Shown here: one piece after another, positions 22,913 through 32,010 of the stretch
How positions within the stretch are numbered: position 1 is the stretch's first letter
Layout: every line of letters begins with the position of its first letter
Assembly (NCBI RefSeq): GCF_015057245.1
Contig: NZ_SVET01000007.1
Location: 62,001-126,000 of the forward strand
Direction of reading: 5' to 3'
DNA: 64,000 bases
Origin: Pseudobutyrivibrio ruminis
GTDB lineage: Bacteria > Bacillota > Clostridia > Lachnospirales > Lachnospiraceae
The notes under the pieces: generated by a model
What the model was told of the DNA's origin: nothing
What the model saw: the letters and a program-made list of their open reading frames with translations, nothing else
Database searches by the model: none
Translations under genes and position numbers: made by a program

Positions 22913-24136
22913 ATGGCATTAAATAAGAAGACAGTAGATGACATTAATGTTAAGGGTCGTCGTGTACTTGTTCGTTGCGATTTCAACGTACCTCTTAAGG
23001 CTGGTGAAATCACAGACGACACACGTATCAAGGCAGCTCTTCCTACAATCAAAAAGCTTATTGCTGATGGTGGAAAGGTTATTCTTTGCTCACACCTTGG
23101 AAAGGTAAAGAATGGTCCTAATGAGGGCGAGTCACTTGCTCCAGTTGCAAAGCGCCTTTCAGAGAAGCTTGGCAAGGAAGTAACATTCGTTTCTGATTAC
23201 AACGTAACAGGCGAAGCTGCTACAAAGGCAGTTGAGGCTATGAAGGAAGGAGATGTAGTTCTTCTTCAGAATACTCGTTTCCGTGGCGAGGAAGAGACAA
23301 AGAACGGTGAGGCATTCTCTAAGGAACTTGCTGATCTTGCAGATGATTATGTATGCGATGCTTTCGGTTCATCACACAGAGCTCACGCTTCTGTAGCTGG
23401 TGTTACAAAGTTCATCACAGCTAAGGGTGGTTCAAACGTAGTTGGATACCTTATGCAGAAGGAAATCGACTTCCTTGGCAACGCTGTTGAGAATCCTGTA
23501 CGTCCATTCGTAGCAATTCTTGGTGGTGCAAAGGTAGCTGATAAGCTTAACGTTATCAACAACCTTCTTGAGAAGTGCGACACACTTATCATCGGTGGTG
23601 GTATGTCTTACACATTCCAGAAGGCTCTTGGTTACGAAATCGGTACATCACTTTGCGACGATACAAAGCTTGATTACTGTAAGGAAATGCTTGAGAAGGC
23701 AAAGAGCATGGGTAAGGAAATCCTTCTTCCACTTGATGCTGTTACAATCAAGGAGTTCCCAGATCCAATCGATGCTCCAGTAGAGTGCATTACATACGAT
23801 ACAGAGAATATGCCAGCTGACAGAGAGGGCTGCGATATCGGACCTAAGACAGTTGAGCTTTTCGCTAACAAGGTTAAGACAGCTAAGACAGTTCTTTGGA
23901 ACGGACCAATGGGTCTTTTTGAGAACCCAGCACTTGCTGTAGGTACAAAGGCAGTTGCTCAGGCACTTGCTGAGACAGATGCTACAACAATCATCGGTGG
24001 TGGTGATTCAGCAGCAGCTGTTAACCAGATGGGATTCGCTGACAAGATGAGCCACATCTCTACAGGTGGTGGTGCTTCACTTGAGTTCCTTGAGGGTAAG
24101 GAGTTGCCAGGCGTTTACGCAGCAGATGACAAATAA
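22913..24136 (+). CDS. pgk: Phosphoglycerate kinase
   Basis: 407-aa two-domain kinase transferring phosphate from 1,3-bisphosphoglycerate to ADP. It shows VLVRCDFNVPLKAG near residues 16-29, LCSHLGKVKNG, QNTRF and VCDAFGSSHRAHAS (substrate side). VAILGGAKVADKL, the WNGPMGLFE loop and IIGGGDSAAAV form the nucleotide side. The ATG at 22913 follows GGAGGATAAAATT. An ATG at 22898 would put the ribosome binding site inside the gene. Second gene of the gap-pgk-tpiA series, each separated by long structured spacers. Confidence 0.97.
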   Translation: MALNKKTVDDINVKGRRVLVRCDFNVPLKAGEITDDTRIKAALPTIKKLIADGGKVILCSHLGKVKNGPNEGESLAPVAKRLSEKLGKEVTFVSDYNVTGEAATKAVEAMKEGDVVLLQNTRFRGEEETKNGEAFSKELADLADDYVCDAFGSSHRAHASVAGVTKFITAKGGSNVVGYLMQKEIDFLGNAVENPVRPFVAILGGAKVADKLNVINNLLEKCDTLIIGGGMSYTFQKALGYEIGTSLCDDTKLDYCKEMLEKAKSMGKEILLPLDAVTIKEFPDPIDAPVECITYDTENMPADREGCDIGPKTVELFANKVKTAKTVLWNGPMGLFENPALAVGTKAVAQALAETDATTIIGGGDSAAAVNQMGFADKMSHISTGGGASLEFLEGKELPGVYAADDK

Positions 24137-24240
24137 AATTCGTCTTCTTCCTAAAAATTTCTGCGTTAACAGATAGCTCGCAGTAGGTTTACTACAGCTT
24201 CGTATCTGTTGCCTTGAAATTTTTGAAAGAATCCGAATTT
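24136..24240 (+). other. Long imperfect hairpin after pgk
   Basis: The 316-bp gap between pgk and tpiA starts with a nearly continuous 105-base hairpin. AAATTCG pairs with CGAATTT, TTCTT with AAGAA, AAAAATTTC with GAAATTTTT, and AACAGATA with TATCTGTT. The inner GCAGTAG pairs with CTACAGC apart from one A-A mismatch. There is no T-run directly after it, so it is not a standard terminator. It may be an mRNA stabiliser/processing site or a small mobile repeat. Confidence 0.55.
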
Positions 24241-24304
24241 AATCGTAAAGGCAATATATTTTTATTATTTAATATTTTTAAGTAGCCATAAGCCGGAAAT
24301 TTAA

Positions 24305-24416
24305 CAAATACTCTCAAAAGACCTTGATGAGCCGTCCCTACTTAGATGGCACGAAGTGGCATCTTATGTAGGGCAACGAGCGAATAAGAGCGCAAGCGTG
24401 TCGGAGAGAGTATTTG
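24305..24416 (+). other. Second structured element, before tpiA
   Basis: An 11-base perfect stem (CAAATACTCTC with GAGAGTATTTG) encloses about 90 bases. These contain a strong hairpin (CCCTAC, AGATG and CAC with GTG, CATCT and GTAGGG around GAA) and a GC-rich right half. It ends about 20 bases before the tpiA ribosome binding site. It does not share sequence with the 10421/22794 elements. The 24241-24304 segment between the two structures is AT-rich and featureless. Confidence 0.5.
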
Positions 24417-24452
24417 ATAAATTGATGATAATATGGCGAGAGGAGAACTATT

Positions 24453-25199
24453 ATGGCAAGAAGAAGAATTATTGCCGGCAACTGGAAGATGAACATGACA
24501 CCTTCTGAGGCTGTAAAGCTTGTTGCTGAGCTTAAGGATTTAGTAAAGAACGATGATGTAGACGTAGTATACTGCGTACCTGCAATCGATATCGTTCCTG
24601 TAGTAGAGGCTGTAAAGGGCACAAACGTAAACGTTGGTGCTGAGAACTTCTACATCGAGGATAAGGGTGCTTTCACAGGCGAGATTTCAGCTCCTATGCT
24701 TGTAGATGCTGGTGTTAAGTACGTTATCATGGGTCACTCTGAGAGACGTGACATCTTTGGTGAGAACGATATTCTCATCAATGCAAAGGTTAAGAAGGCA
24801 TTCGCTGCTGGTCTTACACCAATCCTTTGCTGTGGCGAGTCTCTTGCACTTCGTAAGGCTGGCACATACAAGGAGTGGATCGAGCGTCAGATCACATGGG
24901 ATCTTTCAGGCGTAACAGCTGACCAGGTAAAGAACCTTGTTATCGCTTACGAGCCAATCTGGGCTATCGGTACAGGTGAGACAGCTACAGCTGATCAGGC
25001 TGAAGAAGTTTGCGGATTCATCCGTGAGCTTATTGCTAAGCTTTATGATGGAGCAACAGCTGAGGCTGTTCGTATTCAGTACGGCGGATCTATGAATGCT
25101 TCTAACGCTGCTGAGCTTCTTAGCAAGCCAAACATTGATGGCGGTCTTATCGGTGGAGCTTCACTTAAGCCAGATTTCGGTAAAATCGTTAATGCTTAA
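24453..25199 (+). CDS. tpiA: Triosephosphate isomerase
   Basis: 248-aa TIM-barrel enzyme interconverting dihydroxyacetone phosphate and glyceraldehyde 3-phosphate. It shows AGNWKMNMTP (catalytic Lys near residue 14), MGHSERRDIFGEND (catalytic His) and AYEPIWAIGTGETATADQAE (catalytic Glu and loop 6). YGGSMNASNAAEL and DGGLIGGASLKPDF follow. Ribosome binding site AGAGGAG. Third gene of the gap-pgk-tpiA run, with a strong terminator after it. Confidence 0.97.
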   Translation: MARRRIIAGNWKMNMTPSEAVKLVAELKDLVKNDDVDVVYCVPAIDIVPVVEAVKGTNVNVGAENFYIEDKGAFTGEISAPMLVDAGVKYVIMGHSERRDIFGENDILINAKVKKAFAAGLTPILCCGESLALRKAGTYKEWIERQITWDLSGVTADQVKNLVIAYEPIWAIGTGETATADQAEEVCGFIRELIAKLYDGATAEAVRIQYGGSMNASNAAELLSKPNIDGGLIGGASLKPDFGKIVNA

Positions 25200-25272
25200 T
25201 AAAATTGGGTTTTAGGAAAGACTTTGTTGAAATTGTCAATTATAAGTAGTAAAAACTCCTAAAGTTTTACAT

Positions 25273-25300
25273 GCGCACCAGTTTCTGGTGCGCTATTTTT
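25273..25300 (+). terminator. Intrinsic terminator after tpiA
   Basis: GCGCACCAG pairs perfectly with CTGGTGCGC around TTT, then TATTTTT. Confidence 0.92.
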
Positions 25301-25365
25301 GTTTTAAATAAGTTCATTTTATGATATAATTTGCGCTGATGGACGTTTTGTCCTTGGAGGAATTT

Positions 25366-26595
25366 ATGAAACGAAAATTTCGTTTATACTTTATGTTGGG
25401 TCTTTGCTCACTTTCACTTATTGCCTGCGGCAAGAAAGAGGAAGAGGAAGTAGAGGATACAGTAGATACTACTGAACAGGTCGCATTTGACGACGTGGAA
25501 GTTGAGGATTATACAGTCCTTTCATATAGTGAGCTTGAAGTTCTTGCATATGAGGACGACACTGACGCACAGGTTATGCTTGGTCGTATGCTAGAGTACG
25601 GCACAGAGGATGTTAAACAGGATTTTTCAGAGGCGATTTCTTGGTATCAAATGGCATCTGATTCAGGAAATGTTGACGGTACATGTGCACTTGGCTATTT
25701 CTATTTAACAGGCACAGGTGTTGAGCAGAATTTAGAAAAAGCAGATGAGCTTTTTGATGCTGCCATTGAGGGTGGCTCAGATAATGCTTACGTTGGCAAA
25801 GCTAGAGTTATAATGGCTTCATTACCAGAAGCATTTTTCGCTGATGAATCTGATGAGGATATCGATATCACTGACGCAGAAGAATCAGAAGAAATAGAAA
25901 TATCCACAGAAGACGAAGAAAAAGCTGAAGAAGCTTACGATTACATATACAAGGCTCAGATTGCTGGAGATATCGATGGTACATATTATCTTGGGTATGC
26001 ATATGAGCATGGTATTGGCATTGCACAGGATTACAAAAAGGCTTTTGATTACTATTCAAGAGTTACCAAATCTGACAGTACAGATTTAGCAGATCAGTAT
26101 GCTATCAATCTTGCTAATACAGCCGTTGGTCTTCTTTACATAAAAGGCAATGGAGTAGAGGCAGATACAGAAAAGGCTATTGAGTATTTCACAGCTGCTT
26201 CTGACAACGGCTATGCTAAGGCTAGCTATTACCTAGGCCAGATATATGAAAATGGCTTAGATGTTGATAGAGATTATGAAAAAGCGATGGAGTATTATCT
26301 TATCGCAGCAGATGCAGACTACGCACCAGCTCTTAACCAGATTGGTTACATGTATTACAATGGATTTGGTGTAGATGTAGATTTTGCATCGGCAGTTTAT
26401 TACCAAAAGCTTGCAGCGTTGCAAGGTTATGCAATTGCTCAGGTTAATTTAGGTTTTCTTTATGAAAACGGGTACGGGGTTGAGAGGAATTTGGAAACAG
26501 CTTTGTCGTATTATGAAATGGCGGCTGATTCGGGTTATGAAGGCGCTATGGAGGCTGTTGTCCGAGTAAAGGCACAGATTAATGAAGAAATGTAA
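25366..26595 (+). CDS. Sel1-repeat lipoprotein
   Basis: 409 aa. The signal peptide ends in lipobox LIAC and is followed by a Glu/Val/Asp-rich linker, so it is anchored outside the membrane. Sel1-like repeats (36-residue alpha-helical pairs) run from about residue 55 to the end. They are recognised by recurring A.....LG..Y..G.GV..D..KA..YY..AA patterns, such as YFTAASDNGYAKASYYLGQI. There are seven or so repeats, interrupted by an acidic insertion near 155-180. Such proteins act as scaffolds for protein contacts. The partner is unknown. The start follows TTGGAGGAATTT, with a TATAAT at 25325-25330. It overlaps the next lipoprotein gene by 14 bases. Confidence 0.83.
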   Translation: MKRKFRLYFMLGLCSLSLIACGKKEEEEVEDTVDTTEQVAFDDVEVEDYTVLSYSELEVLAYEDDTDAQVMLGRMLEYGTEDVKQDFSEAISWYQMASDSGNVDGTCALGYFYLTGTGVEQNLEKADELFDAAIEGGSDNAYVGKARVIMASLPEAFFADESDEDIDITDAEESEEIEISTEDEEKAEEAYDYIYKAQIAGDIDGTYYLGYAYEHGIGIAQDYKKAFDYYSRVTKSDSTDLADQYAINLANTAVGLLYIKGNGVEADTEKAIEYFTAASDNGYAKASYYLGQIYENGLDVDRDYEKAMEYYLIAADADYAPALNQIGYMYYNGFGVDVDFASAVYYQKLAALQGYAIAQVNLGFLYENGYGVERNLETALSYYEMAADSGYEGAMEAVVRVKAQINEEM

Positions 26596-27961
26596 CTTTT
26601 GCATAGCGATAGTTACGGTTGTTATCTCTTTACTAACAGGATGCGGACACAAAACAATTGAGGTTGATACCGTAAATCTAGAAGCTAATGAGCCGGAAAT
26701 CATTGAGATTGCGGATTTAACGGACGCGTGGGACACCATATTAAATAATAGTACAATCGAGTTTATAGGAGGTCATCCTATAGACGAGTCTTTTCTTGCG
26801 ATGATTACATCTGAATATGGCGAAGACGTAATTGAGGAAATTGCTAGTTATGCAAATTTCCAAACGCCAGAAATTTGGTATCAACTTACTGGCAAGAGTA
26901 TTCATGTGCTTTGGTACGAGTACTGCATGGATACAGGCTTGCAAAGTTATTCCTATGACAAAACATACGTAATTGACAAGCCAATCTATGGAGACATAGT
27001 TCTTGATTTTACAGGAGATTTGTCGTTTGCAGAAGGAATAGCCACAACAGAATATATGGACAGCCAAATCAATGGAATAGAAGATTGCTTTTCAGCAGAC
27101 TTGCTAGAAGAAATGCGAGATGCAGATATTCTTCTTATAAATAATGAATTTGCCTATACAAACAGAGGGGCTCCTCTTGCTGGAAAGGCATATACATTTA
27201 AAGCAGATCCAAGTCGAGTTGCTTTACTGGAAGAGCTTGGAGTTGACGCAGTTAGTGTAGCCAACAATCATGTCTATGACTATGATGAAATTGGATTTTT
27301 AGATACATTAAATACCCTAAATTTACAAGGCATCCCTTTTGTAGGGGCAGGAGTAAATCTTGAGGAAGCCAAAAAGCCAATATACTTTATTGTTGGTGGC
27401 AGAAAGATAGCCATTGTGGCAGCTACTCAAATAGAAAGAACTCTTAATTATACAAAGGAAGCCACAGGCGTTACGCCAGGTGTTATGAAATGCCTACACC
27501 CGGAGGCCTTTTGTGAGACTATTTCAGAGGCGAAAGCAAATGCAGATTATGTTATTGTTTTTCCTCATTGGGGTACAGAAGGCACTGCCAATTATGGCGG
27601 TGATCAGGTAGCACTTGCTAGAGCATTTGTTGAAGCAGGTGCGGATGTTATAATAGGAGGGCATACCCATTGCCTTCAGACAATCGAGTATATGGATGAT
27701 GTGCCTATCTACTACAGCTTGGGCAACTACTGGTTCTCAACAACCAGCAATATGCCATCATCATACGATACAGGATTAGCACAGATTCATATAAAACAGG
27801 ATGGAAGCATAGATTCATACTTTATTCCATGTAGTTTTAATGCAGGAGTTACAAGCCTGCTTGGTTCAGAAGATATGGCTTACAGCAATATCATAGATGG
27901 TCTGAATACCTTGTCATCATCAGCAAAGATTGATAAGGACGGACGTATTAGTAAAAAATAA
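26582..27961 (+). CDS. CapA-family lipoprotein, metallophosphatase-like
   Basis: 459 aa. Signal peptide with lipobox LLTGC. From about residue 140 it is a CapA/PgsA-type calcineurin-like domain. It shows LDFTGDLSFAEG (first Asp), INNEFAYTNRG (Asn/Glu), SVANNHVYDYDEIGFLDTL (NNH) and VFPHWGTEGTANYG with HxG. GGHTHCLQTIEYMDDVPIYY (GHxH) completes the metal set. CapA proteins are linked to poly-gamma-glutamate or capsule anchoring, but no capB or capC lies nearby. The N-terminal 130 residues are not recognised. It overlaps the Sel1 gene, so the two lipoproteins are probably co-expressed and may work together at the surface. Confidence 0.84.
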   Translation: MKKCNFCIAIVTVVISLLTGCGHKTIEVDTVNLEANEPEIIEIADLTDAWDTILNNSTIEFIGGHPIDESFLAMITSEYGEDVIEEIASYANFQTPEIWYQLTGKSIHVLWYEYCMDTGLQSYSYDKTYVIDKPIYGDIVLDFTGDLSFAEGIATTEYMDSQINGIEDCFSADLLEEMRDADILLINNEFAYTNRGAPLAGKAYTFKADPSRVALLEELGVDAVSVANNHVYDYDEIGFLDTLNTLNLQGIPFVGAGVNLEEAKKPIYFIVGGRKIAIVAATQIERTLNYTKEATGVTPGVMKCLHPEAFCETISEAKANADYVIVFPHWGTEGTANYGGDQVALARAFVEAGADVIIGGHTHCLQTIEYMDDVPIYYSLGNYWFSTTSNMPSSYDTGLAQIHIKQDGSIDSYFIPCSFNAGVTSLLGSEDMAYSNIIDGLNTLSSSAKIDKDGRISKK

Positions 27962-28003
27962 ATAGTTTTTTCTGGCGTTTGCCAGATATAAGGAGGATTT
28001 ACT

Positions 28004-29548
28004 ATGAGTAAGAAACCTGTAGTACTTATGGTTCTCGATGGATATGGTCTTAATGACAATCCTAAGGGAAATGCCATTGCGATGGCAAAGACACCTGTTA
28101 TGGACAAACTTATGGCTGAATGTCCATTCGTAGCAGGTCAAGCATCTGGAATGTTTGTTGGACTTCCAGACGGACAGATGGGTAACTCAGAAGTTGGACA
28201 TATGAACATCGGCGCAGGCCGCATTATTTACCAGGATTTAACTCGTATTACAAAGGCAATCAATGATGGCGAGTTCTTCGAAAATAAAGTTCTACTTGAA
28301 GCTATCGATAATGCAAAAAAGACTGGCGGAGACATTCACCTTTGGGGACTCCTTTCAGACGGTGGTGTACATAGCCACATCGAGCACCTTTACGGTATGC
28401 TTGAAATGTGCAAGAAGAACGGTCTTACAAATGTATTCGTTCACGCTTTCCTTGATGGACGTGATACTCCACCTGCTTCTGGTAAGGATTTCTTAGCAGC
28501 ACTTCAGTCAAAGATGGACGAAATCGGAGTTGGTAAGATTGCATCACTTTCTGGTCGTTACTACGCAATGGACCGTGACAACAACTGGGACCGTGTTGAG
28601 AAGGCTTACAACTCCCTTGTTAAGGGTGAAGGCGTTCAGGCTACTTCAGTACCTGATGCTATGCAGGCATCTTACGATGATGGTGTAACTGATGAGTTTG
28701 TTCTTCCAACAGTTATCACAGATGCTGATGGAAAGCCTCTTTCAGTTGTTAAGAATGGCGATTCAGTTGTATTCTTTAACTTCCGTCCAGACCGTGCTCG
28801 TGAAATTACTAGAGCATTTTGTGATGACAAGTTCACAGGCTTCGATAGAGAGTTCTTAAATCTCTATTATGCTTGCTTCAAGGATTACGATGAGACAATC
28901 CCTAACAAGCACATTGCTTTCGAAAAGGAGAGCATTTCAAATACATTCGGTGAGTTCTTAGCTAACAATGGTTTAAAGCAGCTTAGACTTGCTGAGACAG
29001 AAAAATACGCACACGTTACATTCTTCTTCAACGGTGGTGTTGAGGAGCCTAACAAGGACGAGGAAAGAATCCTTGTAAACTCTCCAAAGGATGTAGCTAC
29101 ATATGACCTTAAGCCTGAAATGTCGGCACCAGAGGTTGGAGCAAAGCTTGTAGATGCTATTAAGTCTAACAAGTACGATGTTATCGTTATCAACTTTGCT
29201 AACCCAGACATGGTTGGTCATACTGGCGTCATAGAGGCAGCTGTTGCAGCTGTAGAGCGTGTTGACTCACTTGTAGGTGAAGCCGTAGAGGCAGTTAAGG
29301 AGATGGATGGAGCATTATTCATCTGTGCTGACCACGGTAATGCAGAAAAGATGATTGATTATGAGACAGGAGAGCCACACACAGCTCACACAACAAATCC
29401 TGTTCCATTTATCTTAGTTAACTACGATAGTGACTATACACTCCGCGAGGGCGGTGCTCTTTGTGATATCGCTCCTACACTTATCGAGATCATGGGTCTT
29501 GAGCAGCCAAAGGAGATGACTGGAAAGTCACTTTTAGTTAGAAAGTAG
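28004..29548 (+). CDS. gpmI: 2,3-bisphosphoglycerate-independent phosphoglycerate mutase
   Basis: 514-aa Mn-dependent mutase interconverting 3- and 2-phosphoglycerate, a member of the alkaline phosphatase superfamily. It shows MVLDGYGLND (metal Asp), the phospho-Ser region GQMGNSEVGHMNIGAGRI (Ser near residue 62), FLDGRDTPP, and GRYYAMDRDNNWDRVEKAY. NFRPDRARE and the C-terminal CADHGNAEKM and HTTNPVPF follow. Strong ribosome binding site AAGGAGG. Continues the glycolytic group after the two inserted lipoprotein genes. Confidence 0.97.
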   Translation: MSKKPVVLMVLDGYGLNDNPKGNAIAMAKTPVMDKLMAECPFVAGQASGMFVGLPDGQMGNSEVGHMNIGAGRIIYQDLTRITKAINDGEFFENKVLLEAIDNAKKTGGDIHLWGLLSDGGVHSHIEHLYGMLEMCKKNGLTNVFVHAFLDGRDTPPASGKDFLAALQSKMDEIGVGKIASLSGRYYAMDRDNNWDRVEKAYNSLVKGEGVQATSVPDAMQASYDDGVTDEFVLPTVITDADGKPLSVVKNGDSVVFFNFRPDRAREITRAFCDDKFTGFDREFLNLYYACFKDYDETIPNKHIAFEKESISNTFGEFLANNGLKQLRLAETEKYAHVTFFFNGGVEEPNKDEERILVNSPKDVATYDLKPEMSAPEVGAKLVDAIKSNKYDVIVINFANPDMVGHTGVIEAAVAAVERVDSLVGEAVEAVKEMDGALFICADHGNAEKMIDYETGEPHTAHTTNPVPFILVNYDSDYTLREGGALCDIAPTLIEIMGLEQPKEMTGKSLLVRK

Positions 29549-29614
29549 TCATTGGCCCCTATGGGGGCACGATGATTATAAATAAAATAGAATAAAAAGA
29601 GAGAGGATTTGATT

Positions 29615-30481
29615 ATGAAACCAATTAAAGAAGGAAAAGTAAGAGAAGTATACGATAATGGCGATAGCATTATTATGGTAGCAACAGATCGTATATCTGC
29701 ATTCGATGTAATTCTCAAAAACAAAATTGTCAACAAGGGTGCAGTGCTTACACAGATGTCTAAGTTCTGGTTTGAACTTACAAAAGACATTGTTCCAAAT
29801 CACATGCTTTCAACTGATGTAAAAGACATGCCAGAGTTTTTCCAGAACGATGAGTACAAGGGCAAGTCAATGATGTGCAAGAAGCTTACAATGCTTCCAA
29901 TCGAGTGCATCGTACGTGGTTACATCACAGGCTCTGGATGGGCCAGCTACAAAGAGAACGGTACTGTTTGTGGCATTAAACTTCCAGAAGGGTTAAAGGA
30001 ATCAGATAAACTTCCTGAACCAATCTACACTCCTTCTACTAAAGCTGAAATTGGTGATCATGATGAAAATATCTCTTTCGAGCGTTCCATTGAAGTTCTT
30101 GAAAAGGAATTCCCTGGTCATGGCTTAGAATACGCAACTGCACTTCGTGATAACACAATCGCTCTTTATAAGAAGTGTGCAGATTATGCACTTACTAAGG
30201 GCATTATTATTGCTGATACAAAGTTTGAGTTCGGTCTTGATGAGGATGGTAACATTGTTTTAGCAGATGAGATGCTTACTCCAGATAGCTCACGTTTCTG
30301 GCCACTTGAGGGTTATGAAGCAGGACATGGACAGCCATCATTTGATAAGCAGTTCGTACGTGATTGGCTTAAGGCTAATCCAGATTCAGATTACCTTCTT
30401 CCACAGGATGTTATCGATAAGACAATCGACAAATATCTTGAAGCTTACAAGCTATTAACTGGCAAAGCACTTGAAGTGTAA
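29615..30481 (+). CDS. purC: Phosphoribosylaminoimidazole-succinocarboxamide synthase
   Basis: 288-aa SAICAR synthetase of de novo purine synthesis, joining CAIR and aspartate with ATP. It shows KEGKVREVYDNGDSIIMVATDRISAFD at the start (in parts KEGKVREVY and ATDRISAFD), IECIVRGYITGSGW near residues 92-105, IIADTKFEFG and LADEMLTPDSSRFW. The ATG follows GAGAGGATTTGATT. It overlaps the upstream frame of purF. The true purF ATG is 37 bases after purC stops. First of purC-purF-purB. Confidence 0.96.
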   Translation: MKPIKEGKVREVYDNGDSIIMVATDRISAFDVILKNKIVNKGAVLTQMSKFWFELTKDIVPNHMLSTDVKDMPEFFQNDEYKGKSMMCKKLTMLPIECIVRGYITGSGWASYKENGTVCGIKLPEGLKESDKLPEPIYTPSTKAEIGDHDENISFERSIEVLEKEFPGHGLEYATALRDNTIALYKKCADYALTKGIIIADTKFEFGLDEDGNIVLADEMLTPDSSRFWPLEGYEAGHGQPSFDKQFVRDWLKANPDSDYLLPQDVIDKTIDKYLEAYKLLTGKALEV

Positions 30482-30518
30482 AATACCTTATAGCGTAGAT
30501 TATGTATTAGGAGATTTT

Positions 30519-31964
30519 ATGACAGATTTGAAAGTAAAGGACATGCCATGGGACGATTTGCACGAGGAGTGCGGCGTCTTTGCCATGTACGATTTTGACG
30601 GTGGAGATGTTGCCTCCTCGATTTATTATGGCCTTTTTGCCTTACAGCACAGAGGACAGGAGAGTTGTGGTATTGCAGTATCTGACACTAATGGTCCAAA
30701 ACGCAATTTTGCCCTTCACAAAGATATGGGATTAGTAAATGAAGTATTCAATCAGGAAATACTTGAGGGCATGCATGGAGATATTGGTGTAGGACATACT
30801 CGTTATTCTACAGCAGGCTCTTCTACAAGAGAGAACGCACAGCCACTTGTTTTATCTTATATAAAGGGTATTCTTGGAATGGCCCACAATGGTAACCTAA
30901 TCAATGCAGAGGAACTTAGAGATGAGCTTTCTATGACAGGTGCCATTTTCCAAACAACAATCGATTCAGAAACAATCGCATATCTTATTGCAAGAGAGCG
31001 TTTAAAAAGTGCAACAGTTGAGGAAGCAGTTGCAAGAGCTTGTGACAAAATCAAAGGAGCATATTCACTTGTTGTTATGTCCCCTAGAAAGCTTATTGCT
31101 GCCCGTGATCCTCAGGGATTCAGACCACTTTGCATTGGAAAACGTGATAATGCATATGTAATTGCATCAGAGACATGTGCTCTTGATACAATCGGTGCCG
31201 AATACATCAGAGATGTAGAGCCAGGAGAAATCGTAACTATTTCACCTGAGTTTGGTATCAAATCTGATAAGAGCAGATGTATCGACAAGAGCAAGCATGG
31301 TAGATGCATATTCGAATATATCTATTTTGCCAGACCAGACAGTATTATTGATGGGCAGTCTGTATATGATGCTCGTATCAGAGCTGGTCGATTCTTGGCA
31401 CAGGATTCACCAGTTGAAGCTGACCTTGTAGTTGGTGTTCCAGAATCTGGAAATGCAGCTGCACAGGGATATTCATTAGAATCAGGTATTCCATACGGAA
31501 CAGCATTTATCAAGAACAGCTATGTAGGACGTACTTTCATCAAGCCTAAGCAGGCAAGCAGACAGTCCTCAGTACAGGTAAAACTAAATGCACTTAAAGA
31601 AGTAGTTAAGGGTAAACGAATTATCATGATTGATGATTCAATTGTACGAGGTACTACATCAGATCGTATTGTAAAGATGCTTCGTGATGCTGGGGCTACA
31701 GAAGTACATGTTCGTATTTCATCACCACCATTTTTGTGGCCTTGCTACTTTGGTACTGATGTGCCATGTCGCGAGCAGCTTATTGCCTACAATCATTCAG
31801 TAGATGAAATAAAGGATATCATCGGAGCCGATTCGTTGGCATACTTGGATTTTAAGCGCCTCCCTCAAATGGTAGACGGCCTCGAAATCTGCCACGGCTG
31901 CTTTGATGGTAACTATCCTATGGAGCCACCAACTGAGGATATCCGTGGTGAATACGAAAAGTAA
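30519..31964 (+). CDS. purF: Amidophosphoribosyltransferase
   Basis: 481-aa enzyme of the first committed purine step, moving the glutamine amide to PRPP. A short propeptide precedes the nucleophile in EECGVFAMYD (Cys near residue 17). The glutaminase domain shows HRGQESCGIAVSD, GHTRYSTAGSS and MAHNGNLINAEELR. The PRPP loop is IIMIDDSIVRGTTSDRIV near residues 370-387. Cys residues in KHGRCIFEY, PPFLWPCYFGTD and EICHGCF fit the [4Fe-4S] Bacillus-type enzyme, which is oxygen-labile. Ribosome binding site TAGGAG. Confidence 0.96.
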   Translation: MTDLKVKDMPWDDLHEECGVFAMYDFDGGDVASSIYYGLFALQHRGQESCGIAVSDTNGPKRNFALHKDMGLVNEVFNQEILEGMHGDIGVGHTRYSTAGSSTRENAQPLVLSYIKGILGMAHNGNLINAEELRDELSMTGAIFQTTIDSETIAYLIARERLKSATVEEAVARACDKIKGAYSLVVMSPRKLIAARDPQGFRPLCIGKRDNAYVIASETCALDTIGAEYIRDVEPGEIVTISPEFGIKSDKSRCIDKSKHGRCIFEYIYFARPDSIIDGQSVYDARIRAGRFLAQDSPVEADLVVGVPESGNAAAQGYSLESGIPYGTAFIKNSYVGRTFIKPKQASRQSSVQVKLNALKEVVKGKRIIMIDDSIVRGTTSDRIVKMLRDAGATEVHVRISSPPFLWPCYFGTDVPCREQLIAYNHSVDEIKDIIGADSLAYLDFKRLPQMVDGLEICHGCFDGNYPMEPPTEDIRGEYEK

Positions 31965-32010
31965 CTTCCCGATTGATATTCGGATAGATTACACGATATA
32001 AGGAGAGAAT

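Noticed and set aside
24305..24416. Hammerhead ribozyme before tpiA
   Set aside because: TGATGAG and CGAATA resemble parts of the hammerhead core, but the three required stems and the GAAA segment are not in place.
27972..27988. Terminator between the CapA gene and gpmI
   Set aside because: TCTGGC and GCCAGA form a good hairpin, but the T-run precedes it instead of following it, and on the other strand it would be followed by A.
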